A stretch of DNA of 64,000 nucleotides from DASRJJ01 sp050730855. Its GTDB lineage: Bacteria > Patescibacteriota > Saccharimonadia > Saccharimonadales > UBA4665. The translations under genes were made by a program, and so were the position numbers. The stretch is taken from NCBI GenBank assembly GCA_050730855.1, contig JBOHNU010000001.1, forward strand, positions 124,001 through 188,000. Direction: 5' to 3'. Under the pieces are notes generated by a model. It worked only from the letters and a program-made list of their open reading frames with translations, was not told the DNA's origin and did not search any database. Within the stretch, counting starts at the first letter, position 1. Every line of letters begins with the position of its first letter. This document shows positions 15,610-24,559 of the stretch, in pieces.

Positions 15610-16056
15610 CTACAACGCAGCTACCAGTTTGCAAAACTCTTTTGGATACTTGATTTGCAAGCGCTTTGCGGCCTCGGGAGGCGTGAACCATTGATGGGCC
15701 AGGTGCTCCCGTGACAAAATAAAAGCGTTTTCTTCTGGCAGTTTGCATTCGTACACGCTGAGTACTAAGCCGACATCGGAGCCGTCTTTAAGCGGAATAC
15801 GGATGTTCGACAGCACCATGCCGACCGGTCGTATCACCGTTAGGTCGCTAGCGCCCAACTCTTCCTCAACTTCACGCGCCAATGTTTCCTCAACGCTCGC
15901 ACCGCGGTTGATACGGCCGCCGGCCAAATCCCAGTAATCGGATGTCTGCTTGTTCGAGCCAGACAGCTCAGCCGGGTTAACCTTTAGCAGCAAAAGCTCG
16001 CCCTGGCCGTTGGTTATCAGCGCCTTAACGCCGAGGTGAAATAAGTCTTCGCTCAT
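15610..16056 (-). CDS. Nudix hydrolase
   Basis: 148 residues. The Nudix box is complete: GGRINRGASVEETLAREVEEEL, matching G-x5-E-x7-R-E-U-x-E-E. These enzymes cleave nucleoside diphosphates linked to another moiety, often removing damaged or excess nucleotides. Substrate cannot be told from the sequence. It begins 4 nt after the pyrH stop on the same strand, so the two probably form a transcription unit, which fits a nucleotide-related role. Confidence 0.88.
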   Translation of the reverse strand: MSEDLFHLGVKALITNGQGELLLLKVNPAELSGSNKQTSDYWDLAGGRINRGASVEETLAREVEEELGASDLTVIRPVGMVLSNIRIPLKDGSDVGLVLSVYECKLPEENAFILSREHLAHQWFTPPEAAKRLQIKYPKEFCKLVAAL

Positions 16057-16060
16057 CCGG

Positions 16061-16768
16061 CTAGCCTATTAACGTGCCTACGGGTTCGCCTTTGGCGACC
16101 TTGACGATGTTGTCGGGCTTTAGCGCGTCGAGCACAACCACTGGCATATTCTGCTCCATGGCCAGGCCGAGCGCGGCTTTGTCCATCACCTTAATTGCGT
16201 CGTTTCGGACAGCGTCCGCGTAGGTCAGCTTGTCAAACAGCACGGCGCCAGCGTGTTTTAGGGGGTCTTTGTCGTAAACGCCGTCTACCTTAGTGGCTTT
16301 AAGCACCAGCTCGCACGACAGCTCCAGCGCCATGCTCACAGCGGCGGTGTCGTGGGTAAAATATGGCCGGCCAATGCCGCCAGCGATAACCAACACCCGG
16401 CCGCTTTCCAAATGACTTTCGGCGATCCGAAACGAGTACGGCTCAGCCACTTGGTCGGCGTAAATATTGGTAACGCAGCGGGTCGACACACCCTCATTTT
16501 CAAAAATGTCGGTTACAGCCACGGCGTTCATAAGCCCGGAAAGCATGCCCATTTGGTCGGCCGTCACACGCTTAATGCCAGAGCTTTGCGCCAACTGCGC
16601 TCCGCGCACCACGTTACCGCCTCCCACAATTAAAACGAGCTGGCAGCCAGCTCGTAACACCTTTTGAACTTCGCGCGCAAAGTACCGAATCACGCCCGGA
16701 TCAATGCCAAATTCGTGCTTGCCAGAAAGTTGTTCACCAGATATTTTGAGCAGGATGCGCTTGTACAT
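16061..16768 (-). CDS. pyrH: UMP kinase
   Basis: 235 residues, usual length. Phosphorylates UMP to UDP in pyrimidine nucleotide synthesis. The amino-acid-kinase fold is recognised from LLKISGEQL at the start, the nucleotide-binding IVGGGNVVRG and the DQMGMLSGLMNAVA segment, with TKVDGVYDKDP near residue 160. TAGACT (16781-16776) ends 7 nt before the ATG and there is no Shine-Dalgarno, so the mRNA is probably leaderless. A divergent gene starts at 16816, only 47 bp away. The Nudix gene follows. Confidence 0.96.
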   Translation of the reverse strand: MYKRILLKISGEQLSGKHEFGIDPGVIRYFAREVQKVLRAGCQLVLIVGGGNVVRGAQLAQSSGIKRVTADQMGMLSGLMNAVAVTDIFENEGVSTRCVTNIYADQVAEPYSFRIAESHLESGRVLVIAGGIGRPYFTHDTAAVSMALELSCELVLKATKVDGVYDKDPLKHAGAVLFDKLTYADAVRNDAIKVMDKAALGLAMEQNMPVVVLDALKPDNIVKVAKGEPVGTLIG

Positions 16769-16802
16769 TGCGGGTAGTCTAGCAAAGGTTCCCTCAAAAA
16801 GC

Positions 16803-16808
16803 TATACT
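16803..16808 (+). promoter_or_regulatory. -10 box, leaderless start of coiled-coil gene
   Basis: TATACT ends 7 nt before the ATG at 16816; divergent to the pyrH promoter. Confidence 0.55.
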
Positions 16809-16815
16809 TTTAATC

Positions 16816-17100
16816 ATGACAAAGAAAACTACTGATGATAGGCCGCAGAGCGCTATGGACGAGCTTGCAAAAGAAATTCGCCACAATTCGGTATTGCTGG
16901 AACTTGCCCTAGATAAAGTGCAGCTGCTGGCCGAATCTGTGGGCGCGATGCAGGACGACGTTAAACATATACCTAAAATGCGCGAAGATATTGCAGAGCT
17001 TAAGGGTGACACAAAAATAATTAAAGCTGCCGTAACCGACACCAGTAAAGATGTTCACCGCCTAGATCGGCGCATGGACACACTCGAGGCGCGCGCTTAG
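16816..17100 (+). CDS. Small coiled-coil protein of unknown function
   Basis: 94 residues, almost entirely helical and charged, with heptad-like spacing from about residue 15 to the end (ELALDKVQLLAESVGAMQDD; HRLDRRMDTLEARA). No membrane segment or catalytic motif. Such proteins often serve as oligomerisation modules; nothing more can be said. The -10 box is 7 nt upstream. The stop is one base before the exonuclease III start, so the two genes are probably co-transcribed. Confidence 0.7.
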   Translation: MTKKTTDDRPQSAMDELAKEIRHNSVLLELALDKVQLLAESVGAMQDDVKHIPKMREDIAELKGDTKIIKAAVTDTSKDVHRLDRRMDTLEARA

Positions 17101-17101
17101 A

Positions 17102-17908
17102 ATGGCTCGCATCAAAATTTACTCCTGGAACGTCAACGGCATCCGTGCCGTCGTTAACAAAAAACTGTTCATACCCTTTATAGAGAAGGAAAAGCCAGAC
17201 ATCTTATGCCTGCAAGAAACCAAGGCCGAACGTGGCCAGGCGGTCATCGATCTGCCTGACTACACCGAATATTGGAACTCCGCTGAGAAGAAGGGTTACT
17301 CCGGCACGGCGATCTTTACCAAGCCGCAGCCACACACCGTAATTAACGGTTTTCCAGACGACATTATTAAAGATCACAAAATTACTGGAGACACCTACGG
17401 TGACCCGAACAAAGAGGGCAGGGTGATCGCGGCGGAATTCGAACACTTTTACGTCGTTACCGTCTACACCCCAAACGCCAAGGACGACTTATCGCGCGTT
17501 CCTTTGCGCCACAACCACTGGGACCCAGGCTTTTTGGCGTATTGCAAGCAGCTAGAGAAGCACAAGCCAGTCATCTTTTGCGGCGACCTTAATGTCGCCC
17601 ATAACCCAGACGACCTAGCTCGCCCTAAGCCAAACGAAGGCAAAAAGGGTTTTACCGCCGAAGAACGCAAAGGCTTCGACGCTTTCGTAAAAGCCGGTTT
17701 TGTGGACACCCTCCGCGTCTTTACCGAAGGCAACGGCCACTACAGTTGGTGGACGCACTGGGGCAACGCCCGCGCCAACAACGTCGGCTGGCGCATAGAT
17801 TACTTCCTCATTTCAGAATCGCTCAAACCCAAACTAAAAGAAGCCAAAATCCACCCAGACATCTTCGGCTCCGACCACTGCCCGGTAAGCATCACGCTGG
17901 ACATCTAA
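17102..17908 (+). CDS. xth: Exodeoxyribonuclease III (AP endonuclease)
   Basis: 268 residues. Base-excision-repair endonuclease that nicks DNA at abasic sites and trims 3' ends. Hallmarks of the ExoIII/Ape1 family: SWNVNGIRA at the N-terminus, CLQETKAE with the metal-binding Glu, the segment containing FCGDLNVAHNPDDLARP, and GWRIDYFLIS followed by GSDHCPVSI with the catalytic Asp-His near the end. Directly follows the coiled-coil gene. Converges with a P-loop protein gene. Confidence 0.95.
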   Translation: MARIKIYSWNVNGIRAVVNKKLFIPFIEKEKPDILCLQETKAERGQAVIDLPDYTEYWNSAEKKGYSGTAIFTKPQPHTVINGFPDDIIKDHKITGDTYGDPNKEGRVIAAEFEHFYVVTVYTPNAKDDLSRVPLRHNHWDPGFLAYCKQLEKHKPVIFCGDLNVAHNPDDLARPKPNEGKKGFTAEERKGFDAFVKAGFVDTLRVFTEGNGHYSWWTHWGNARANNVGWRIDYFLISESLKPKLKEAKIHPDIFGSDHCPVSITLDI

Positions 17909-17918
17909 AACGGCAAGA

Positions 17919-18440
17919 CTACGAAACAGACACTACGTCGTGATAAGTCTTTTTTATATCGTTGCCCTCAACAAAGATCGGCGAAAACCGTTGCGCCTCT
18001 CGAACCAGATAGTCCTGCCACTCCATAAATCCGGCTCGCTGTTTGGTGGTTTTACCAAAAGGATTGACGCGGCCAGGGCTGGAAAGATTGTGTAGCAGTT
18101 CGACCTTGGTTACACAGATAATAATAAGCTTGTCAAATAGTCCATAGAAGTCTGCGATATTTTCAGCCGAGCCGCAAACGACAGCGTTAGGGTGCTGATG
18201 CAAAAACTGCTTTAGCCGATCTTTCCGCCAGTACCAGCCATACTTTTTATACCAATTGTCGTGGCCAGACTCTTTGTGGTCGCTTATTAAACCTAAAACT
18301 TTACCTGTCTCGAACTCACGCCACTCGCAAAGGCCGGGAAGTTCATCGGCATCAAAAAAACGATTGCCGCCTTTTTTTGCCGCATAAGCAACAAGGGTAG
18401 TCTTACCCGCGCCGGGCGTTCCCGTAACGAGGACGCTCAT
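17919..18440 (-). CDS. P-loop ATPase/kinase-like protein
   Basis: 173 residues starting MSVLVTGTPGAGKTTLV, with a clear Walker A (GTPGAGKT) near the N-terminus, then FFDADELPGL and a C-terminal KTYHDVVS. Small NTPases of this kind resemble adenylate-kinase-like or AAA_28-type proteins. The conserved DAD and WRE segments may bind a substrate, but no specific family is certain. AGAAGGGC lies about 13 nt upstream. A related small P-loop protein occurs at 31253-31783. Confidence 0.75.
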   Translation of the reverse strand: MSVLVTGTPGAGKTTLVAYAAKKGGNRFFDADELPGLCEWREFETGKVLGLISDHKESGHDNWYKKYGWYWRKDRLKQFLHQHPNAVVCGSAENIADFYGLFDKLIIICVTKVELLHNLSSPGRVNPFGKTTKQRAGFMEWQDYLVREAQRFSPIFVEGNDIKKTYHDVVSVS

Positions 18441-18528
18441 AGCAGCGAATTGCCCTTCTCGTCGAAATTAGTCTTATAGCCCATTTGATGTAGTATACCT
18501 ATTCTAGCAGCTGATCAACAGGGAATGG

Positions 18529-18534
18529 TATACT
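18529..18534 (+). promoter_or_regulatory. -10 box upstream of MazG-like gene
   Basis: TATACT ends 10 nt before the ATG at 18545; no Shine-Dalgarno. Confidence 0.45.
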
Positions 18535-18544
18535 AATACAACAC

Positions 18545-18928
18545 ATGAAGCGAGATGACGGCACAACCATCCAGGAGCTGAAGGAACTCATTTCCAAGTT
18601 TCGCGATGAGCGGGGGTGGAAGGATGAGCATTCGCCCAAAAACCTCAGCATGTCCATCGCTATAGAAGCCGCCGAGCTAATGGAGCATTTCCAGTGGAGT
18701 ACCTACCGGCAGGAAGACAAGCAAGCGGTAGCCGACGAGCTGGCCGACATTTTGGCGTACTGCTTTAACCTGGCGGACGTAATGGACATTGATATTGCCA
18801 CCAGCTTTCGCGGCAAGTTGGATCGCGCCCGCCAAAAATATCCGGTGGAAACTTTTAATCCGGACAATAAAAATGTCGACGCGTATTACGCTGCCAAAAA
18901 AGCCTACAGGGAAGGCAAGAAATCCTAA
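18545..18928 (+). CDS. MazG-like nucleotide pyrophosphohydrolase
   Basis: 127 residues. An all-alpha NTP-PPase fold: SIAIEAAELMEHFQW and DELADILAYCFNLADVMDID supply the EExxE/ExxD metal-binding acidic residues of MazG/iMazG-type enzymes, which hydrolyse (d)NTPs to monophosphates and PPi. Single-domain length suits a house-cleaning dCTPase/iMazG type. The prolyl-aminopeptidase gene starts at the next base after its stop, so they form an operon. Confidence 0.88.
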   Translation: MKRDDGTTIQELKELISKFRDERGWKDEHSPKNLSMSIAIEAAELMEHFQWSTYRQEDKQAVADELADILAYCFNLADVMDIDIATSFRGKLDRARQKYPVETFNPDNKNVDAYYAAKKAYREGKKS

Positions 18929-19855
18929 ATGACCCCTGACGAACACACCATTCGCGAATTCTACATCGAAGTCGGCGACGGCCACGAGCTGTACGTGCAG
19001 GATTGGGGCAACGCAAAAGCCAAACATCCCATACTTTTCCTACACGGCGGGCCGGGAAGCGGCACCAAAGACGGCCACAAAAACATGTTCGACCCATCGC
19101 AAAACCGCGTGATTTTCTTTGACCAACGAGGGAGCGGCAAAAGCCTGCCGTACGGAACGCTCGAGCACAATGCCACAGATAATCTCATAGATGATATAAA
19201 TAAAATAGCCGCACAGCTTAAAGTTTCTTCGTTTGTGCTGGCCGGCGGCTCGTGGGGGTCGTGCCTGGCACTGGCTTACGCCATTAAGCATCCGCAAAAA
19301 GTGCAAGCGCTGGTACTCAACGGCATTTTTACCGGCTCGCAAGCCGATTACTTTGACAAAGGCGCGTCCCGAGCCTGGTTCCCGGAGGTGTGGGAGCGTT
19401 ACCTGGCCGCCACTCCCAAAGAACACCACGCCGCACCCACCAAGTACCACTACCAGCAAATTCTGGGCGAAGACGAAAGCGCTGCGCGCATCTCGGCCTG
19501 CGCCTACGGCAACATGGAGGGCGCGCTGTTGCAACTAGACGACCGCTTTACCCCGAGCAATCCCGGCGACCCGGCGTTCGACCCGGCCAGCACGAAAATC
19601 GAGGTACATTACCTAGCCAGCCGCTGCTTTTTGCCCGACCGCTACATTTTTGATAACGCCCGCAAACTCACCATGCCGGTCTGGCTGGTGCAGGGCAGGT
19701 ACGACATGGTCTGCCCGCCAGCGGCAGCGCACGAACTACACCAAAAACTTCCGAAAAGCCAGCTTATCTGGACCGTCGGCGGCCACAAAAGCAGCGAGCG
19801 CGAAACCCATACCGCCACGCGCACAATTTTGCTGCAGTTCGGGGGAGAAAAATGA
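18929..19855 (+). CDS. pip: Prolyl aminopeptidase / alpha-beta hydrolase
   Basis: 308 residues. The oxyanion-hole motif HGGPGSGT, the nucleophile elbow GGSWGS (Ser near residue 108), FFDQRGSGKS and a late VGGHKSSE with the probable catalytic His are those of proline iminopeptidases (S33), which release N-terminal proline from peptides. No signal peptide, so cytosolic peptide salvage is likely, fitting an organism dependent on imported peptides. The start follows the previous stop directly, and its end overlaps the HAD gene by 4 bp (ATGA). Confidence 0.88.
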   Translation: MTPDEHTIREFYIEVGDGHELYVQDWGNAKAKHPILFLHGGPGSGTKDGHKNMFDPSQNRVIFFDQRGSGKSLPYGTLEHNATDNLIDDINKIAAQLKVSSFVLAGGSWGSCLALAYAIKHPQKVQALVLNGIFTGSQADYFDKGASRAWFPEVWERYLAATPKEHHAAPTKYHYQQILGEDESAARISACAYGNMEGALLQLDDRFTPSNPGDPAFDPASTKIEVHYLASRCFLPDRYIFDNARKLTMPVWLVQGRYDMVCPPAAAHELHQKLPKSQLIWTVGGHKSSERETHTATRTILLQFGGEK

Positions 19856-20583
19856 GTCGGCCGTTCGCCGTTTTCGACATCGACGGCACCATTATCCGCT
19901 GGCAGCTGTTCCACGCCATCACCGACGCGTTAGCAAAAGACAAAGCCCTGCCGCCGCGCCTGTACGCGCAAATCCAGCAGGCTCGGCAACGCTGGAAAAC
20001 CCGCACCCACGAGGAATCATTTAAAGAGTACGAGCATCAACTGGTCGACAACTTTAAAACCGTACTTAAAGGCATGGACGTCGCCGCACACAAACGCGCC
20101 AGCCAGGCGGTATTTGAAGAATACAAAGACCAGGTATACCGCTACACCCGCGGCCTGATTACGGAGCTAAAAGCCAAAGGCTACGTTTTGTTCGCCATTT
20201 CCGGCTCGCCGACCGACGTAGTGGAGCCGTTCGCATCCTACTACGGCGTAGACGACTTTGTATCCACTCGCTACATGAGCAGCGGCAGCACCTACACCGG
20301 GGAGTCCGAGGTGTTTCTCGGACGCAAAGACCAAGCGCTAGATATGCTGGTCAAAAAACATGGGCTGAACTACAAAGATAGCATCGCCGTCGGCGACAGT
20401 GAGGGCGACATAGCCATGCTGGGCGCCGTAGAAAACCCGATCGCCTTTAACCCCAGTAAAATCCTGCTGGCCGAGGCCAAAGCCAAAGGCTGGAAAATCG
20501 TCGTAGAGCGAAAAAACGTCATATATGAGCTAAGTAAACAAAACGGCGTGTACATCCTAGAAAACCAGCCAGATGGTAATTAA
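19852..20583 (+). CDS. HAD-superfamily phosphatase (SerB-like, subfamily IB)
   Basis: 243 residues. Motif I FDIDGTII (nucleophile Asp near residue 9), a helical cap, motif II LFAISGSPTD, and motif III/IV with AVGDSEGDIAML (around 180). Subfamily IB enzymes include phosphoserine phosphatases and hydrolases of other phosphomonoesters; substrate unknown. The start overlaps the aminopeptidase stop by 4 bp. The NAD(P)HX-dehydratase-like gene follows 3 bp later. Confidence 0.88.
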   Translation: MSRPFAVFDIDGTIIRWQLFHAITDALAKDKALPPRLYAQIQQARQRWKTRTHEESFKEYEHQLVDNFKTVLKGMDVAAHKRASQAVFEEYKDQVYRYTRGLITELKAKGYVLFAISGSPTDVVEPFASYYGVDDFVSTRYMSSGSTYTGESEVFLGRKDQALDMLVKKHGLNYKDSIAVGDSEGDIAMLGAVENPIAFNPSKILLAEAKAKGWKIVVERKNVIYELSKQNGVYILENQPDGN

Positions 20584-20586
20584 GGA

Positions 20587-21375
20587 ATGAAGTCCTCATA
20601 CTGGCAATCGCAAACCAAGCAAAAGCCGCTATTCCCGGATTTGGAATGGAGCCGGCCGGAGAACAAGCTGCACGCCGGCAAGCTACTGGTTGTCGGCGGC
20701 AACGCCCACGGCTTTGCCGCGCCTGCCGGAGCGTTTGGCTACACACAAACAGCTGGGGCAGGGACGGTACACGCCTTGCTGCCCGATGCTGTGCGCAAAA
20801 TCGTCGACGCCATTTTGCCCGAGGCCGACTACGCACCCAGCACACCCAGCGGCAGCCTCAGCCAAAAAGCCCTCGTCGATCTGCTACAGGCCGGTAACTG
20901 GGCCGACAGCGTGTTGGTAGCCGGCGACCTCGGCCGCAACTCCGAAACGGCCATTTTGCTGGAGTCGTTCCTGGCAAAACACCGTGGGCAAGTAACCATC
21001 ACCAAAGATGCCGTGGACTACATTACCTCCTCACCGCTAACCATTCTGCAGAGGGAGGACACATTGCTGGTGCTCAGTCTGTCGCAGCTCCAAAGGCTGG
21101 GGACGGCCGCCAAACTGCCGAAGCCGGTGAAGTTTAGTATGGATTTGCTGCATTTAGTGGAGTGGCTGCACGAATGCACCACCCGGCACCAGCCGCATAT
21201 AATTGTGAAACACCAGAACGCTCTGCTGGCCGCCGTAAACGGGCAGGTAAGCAGCACGACCGTAGGCGACACCAAAGACCTCTGGCGCGTCAAAACCGCC
21301 GCCATCGCCAGCGTATGGTGGATGCAGCACACCAACAAACCGTTCGAAGCTATAACAGCCAGTTTGCTAGCGTAG
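20587..21375 (+). CDS. NAD(P)H-hydrate dehydratase-like protein, divergent
   Basis: 262 residues of ribokinase-like fold. GKLLVVGGNAHGFAAPAGAF and VLVAGDLGRNSETA (the GDxGR position) resemble the C-terminal domain of YjeF/NnrD, the ADP/ATP-dependent enzyme that repairs hydrated NAD(P)H. The usual GTGDxLAG catalytic segment is not evident; the corresponding region reads SSTTVGDTKDLWRVKTAA, so activity may be lost or changed. No N-terminal epimerase domain is fused. Last gene of a likely operon from 18545. Confidence 0.7.
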   Translation: MKSSYWQSQTKQKPLFPDLEWSRPENKLHAGKLLVVGGNAHGFAAPAGAFGYTQTAGAGTVHALLPDAVRKIVDAILPEADYAPSTPSGSLSQKALVDLLQAGNWADSVLVAGDLGRNSETAILLESFLAKHRGQVTITKDAVDYITSSPLTILQREDTLLVLSLSQLQRLGTAAKLPKPVKFSMDLLHLVEWLHECTTRHQPHIIVKHQNALLAAVNGQVSSTTVGDTKDLWRVKTAAIASVWWMQHTNKPFEAITASLLA

Positions 21376-21406
21376 TAAAAATTAAAAATCCAAAGGGAGT
21401 TTTACT

Positions 21407-21493
21407 TGGTGGGCGAGGAGAGAATCGAACTCTCACGAGATTGCTCTCACAGGATTTTGAGTCCGGCGCGTCTACCAATTCCGCCACTCGCCC
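21407..21493 (-). tRNA. tRNA-Leu (CAA), CCA encoded
   Basis: On the minus strand, acceptor GGGCGAG pairs with CTCGCCC, the discriminator is A and CCA is encoded. The anticodon loop CTCAAAA gives CAA. A long variable arm (TGAGAGCAATCTCG region) and T-arm GAGAG-TTCGATT-CTCTC fit a class II leucine tRNA. Reads UUG. Confidence 0.96.
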
Positions 21494-21559
21494 GCAATCC
21501 GCGTAAAAACTGGCGCATAACCACCAGCGCAATCGCTAGGATACAAGGAAGCATTATAC

Positions 21560-21565
21560 TATAAT
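21560..21565 (+). promoter_or_regulatory. -10 box of sortase gene
   Basis: TATAAT (within TATACTATAAT) lies 24 nt before the ATG at 21590; a short leader without a clear Shine-Dalgarno. Confidence 0.45.
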
Positions 21566-21589
21566 TAACAGCGTAAATCGAGCAATTTT

Positions 21590-22939
21590 ATGGCAAGTTC
21601 TATCAATCCGCTGTTCCCGGACGGGGGCGACGACCAGGAGAAAAACAGTTACATCCTGCCGAATAAACAGCGGCGGATAGAGCCTCTTTCGGCGCGTGGT
21701 GGCGGCAGAGCCAGCGCGGCGGCGGAGCTTATCCGCAAAAAAATCGACACGCTATACGACCACGAGCCGGACATAAAAGAAGAGCTGGCGCACCCGCCCA
21801 AGGCCGCAAAGCCACTGTCCAAGCACCAGCAATTTATGCACGATCTGAGTACGTCTGGGAAATCACTGGCTCAAATCCAGACCGACTGGCATGGCTACTA
21901 CAGCCAGTTGCCCGACCACGAAAAGCACGAGGTGTGGCAGGAGTTTTACCAGGCCAACGAACGCGCCACCTCCAACTACGCCAAATTTATTGCCGGGAAT
22001 GCCGGCGCACACCCGGCTGCCCGCCCGCCGTACCCGATGCCGCCGCATACCGAGCACGCTGACGCCAAAAAGGAACACGCCGGAACCGTTGTAAATATTA
22101 TCGCCGGGCAGCCGGTAGGCCACCAACTCACGCCCTCGGCCAAGCGACGCACGGTGGCGAGCATCAAAAACCACGTGCTTAGCAAAGTCCGCGCCCGCAG
22201 TAGGGCGCAGTCAAAAGCCAAAAAGCACCTGCAATCTCTGGTATTTGGGGTAGGGCTGGGCAGCCTGGCGGTATTTATATTTTTGTTTGGGCTGTTCAAC
22301 GAACGATTTATTATTCCGTTTATCCAGCCAAGCGGGCGCGCCGAAGCAACGCCGATTATCCTGAGCCTCGATGGCATTGCGCCAAGCTCGGCTCCGGAGC
22401 TGATTATCCCCAAAATTAACGTGCAGCTGCCGGTGGTGTACGACCTGCCCTCAAGCGACGAGCCAACGGTGCAAAAAGGCTTGGAGGAAGGAATTATCCA
22501 TTACCCCAACACGGCGGTGCCGGGACAGCGGGGCAATGCCGCGTATTTTGGCCACTCCAGCAACAACATTTTTAACAAGGGTCAGTACAAGTTTGCGTTT
22601 GTGTTGCTGCACGAGCTGGTCCCGGGCGATATTTTCTACCTCACGTACAACGGCAAGGCGTACACCTACAAAGTGTACGAGAAACGCATAGTAAAGCCGA
22701 CTGATACTTGGGTGCTCGGACCGGTTGCGGGCAAGACGGCTACTGCTACGCTTATCACCTGCGACCCGCCGGGTACCAGCACCAACCGGCTGGTGGTGTG
22801 GGGCGAGCAAATCACGCCCGATCCCAACGCCAACGCCGCGGCGCCCGTCCCGCCCGAAACACCGCCTGCCACCGAGGAGCTGCCCAGCGACGGCCCCACG
22901 CTCTGGACCCGTTTTTGGCGCTGGATTACGCCGTGGTAG
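21590..22939 (+). CDS. Sortase (class E-like) with long cytoplasmic N-terminus
   Basis: 449 residues. A long charged N-terminal region (1 to about 215) precedes one membrane helix (LVFGVGLGSLAVFIFLFGLF, about 216-237), then the sortase domain. The catalytic set is visible: His in AAYFGHSSNN, Cys in TLITCDPPGT and Arg in TNRLVVWG. It joins surface proteins to the cell envelope by transpeptidation at a C-terminal sorting signal. No LPxTG-type substrate was found in the window. The N-terminal region of about 200 residues is much longer than usual and has no recognised domain. The C-terminus is Pro/Ala-rich. Confidence 0.92.
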   Translation: MASSINPLFPDGGDDQEKNSYILPNKQRRIEPLSARGGGRASAAAELIRKKIDTLYDHEPDIKEELAHPPKAAKPLSKHQQFMHDLSTSGKSLAQIQTDWHGYYSQLPDHEKHEVWQEFYQANERATSNYAKFIAGNAGAHPAARPPYPMPPHTEHADAKKEHAGTVVNIIAGQPVGHQLTPSAKRRTVASIKNHVLSKVRARSRAQSKAKKHLQSLVFGVGLGSLAVFIFLFGLFNERFIIPFIQPSGRAEATPIILSLDGIAPSSAPELIIPKINVQLPVVYDLPSSDEPTVQKGLEEGIIHYPNTAVPGQRGNAAYFGHSSNNIFNKGQYKFAFVLLHELVPGDIFYLTYNGKAYTYKVYEKRIVKPTDTWVLGPVAGKTATATLITCDPPGTSTNRLVVWGEQITPDPNANAAAPVPPETPPATEELPSDGPTLWTRFWRWITPW

Positions 22940-22963
22940 CCACCTAATCCGTCAAACAAGCTA

Positions 22964-24436
22964 CTAGCGGTCGCGCGGCGCGCGGAGCTCTGTACGATCA
23001 AGCGAGTTCGTCGCGGTCAGCGCATACAAACGCCGATAGTTGTCGGTAAAAAATGGCGTTGTCCCCGCACGAGCGGCAGCCAGCACTTGCCGGTTAGTGC
23101 CGTCGTAATCGACAATAATTATCTGGCCGTCTGCGGTAACAAACGTTAGATGGTATTCGTCCGCCCAGGTGGCATGGCCGGGATCGGACGATAGCTGATC
23201 GTCCAGCTGAAAGCTGTAGCCGTTGTTGTTTTTGACATCAAATACAGAGAAGTCCTGGCCGCCCTCAGCCAGGATAAACCGCGACCCCGGCGAAAAAACG
23301 GCATACGTCGGGCGGGCGGCCTTAAGAATATGCACCGGCACCAGCACGTCGCCGCTATCCGACTTTAGCGCATCGACCGGATTTTTATACACGTACACCC
23401 TGTCTTCGGCCGAAGCGCCTGCCGCCACGTACCAATCGCCGTCGTAGCGCGCAATATCCAGCATGTACGGAGCAGCTGCGGCCTCTACCTGGCGGATGGT
23501 GTAGTGGTCGTCGCCCTGACGGACTCTGACGAGAGTTTTACCGGGCGACGCGTCCTGGCTTGTGGCGTACAGCACGCTGTCGGCGCCATCACTTTGAAAG
23601 GCCAGCACTTTATCTAGGTAGGGCTGCGGCGTCGGCCGTTCGAGGGTGGCCGTAAAGAGCAGCCCGTTTGGTTGGTCGAACGCGTAGTATTGGTCGTGGG
23701 CTTTGTCGCGGAGCTGTAACACGGTCGGCGTAAACCCAAGGCGAACGCTTAGGTTAACGCTGGCGTTGGCGTTTTCGCGATCGACGAGTATATACTCGCT
23801 GGTCTGCTTGCCGTCCTGCGTAAACAGCCGCTTTAGCACCAGGCGGCGGTTGTCTTTCGACCACTCTACCTCTTGCCAGCCGTTAGTCTCGCCGTTACTT
23901 AGCACCTCCGTGGGAATTGCCAGCGTGGAGGGAACCGGATTATCGGCGTTAATATCAAACAACTCAAAACTATTGGCCGTGTCGCTTTGTACCAGCAGCC
24001 AGCGTTTGTCCAAACTCTGCGTGGCCAGACCCGGAGCCGCATACTGCTTTACGAGCGCGGTCTCGGGGTTATCCGCAAAGAGCAGCGGATAGTCAAAGCG
24101 CTGCAGCGTGCTGCCCTCAACCGTAATAGCGCGCTTCCAGGCGCGGTAGCCCTCGCGCTTTAGCTCAAACACATACTGGCCGGCCGGGAGCACCAGACGC
24201 GTGTTGGTTGTGCTGCTTTGCCGCTCGCCATTAACATAAACCTCGGCATTGTCAGGTAACGACGAAATAAACACCAAACCGTTTTGGAACACCCGGCCGT
24301 GGCGGTCAATCCCATAGCCAAACGCCTGGTACAACAAAATAACCGTTGCCAGCAATAGCACCATGCCGATAAGGATATAACCGGCGATCAGACGGCGGGC
24401 GTGGGCTTTTTGTTTTTGGGGATCAAGAAAATCCAT
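22964..24436 (-). CDS. PEGA-domain protein with beta-propeller-like C-terminus
   Basis: 490 residues. A signal-anchor helix (LIAGYILIGMVLLLATVILL, about 16-35), a PEGA domain (about 50-115: VFISSLPDNAEVYVNGE ... LPAGQYVFELKREGYRAWKR), then about 370 residues with repeated beta-strand and WS/D motifs suggesting a propeller. PEGA domains are extracellular beta modules of surface proteins. TATAAT (24455-24450) lies 13 nt upstream. Exact role unknown. Confidence 0.82.
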   Translation of the reverse strand: MDFLDPQKQKAHARRLIAGYILIGMVLLLATVILLYQAFGYGIDRHGRVFQNGLVFISSLPDNAEVYVNGERQSSTTNTRLVLPAGQYVFELKREGYRAWKRAITVEGSTLQRFDYPLLFADNPETALVKQYAAPGLATQSLDKRWLLVQSDTANSFELFDINADNPVPSTLAIPTEVLSNGETNGWQEVEWSKDNRRLVLKRLFTQDGKQTSEYILVDRENANASVNLSVRLGFTPTVLQLRDKAHDQYYAFDQPNGLLFTATLERPTPQPYLDKVLAFQSDGADSVLYATSQDASPGKTLVRVRQGDDHYTIRQVEAAAAPYMLDIARYDGDWYVAAGASAEDRVYVYKNPVDALKSDSGDVLVPVHILKAARPTYAVFSPGSRFILAEGGQDFSVFDVKNNNGYSFQLDDQLSSDPGHATWADEYHLTFVTADGQIIIVDYDGTNRQVLAAARAGTTPFFTDNYRRLYALTATNSLDRTELRAPRDR

Positions 24437-24559
24437 AACGTTAGCTCTTATTATATGGCAGGTTGCATAGTATTTTGCAAGCTGGATTCGGCGCTTGCCG
24501 CTGCAACCCGCCTTGATGTACCATTAATATAACTTACGCTTACATGCTAAAGAGGGCAG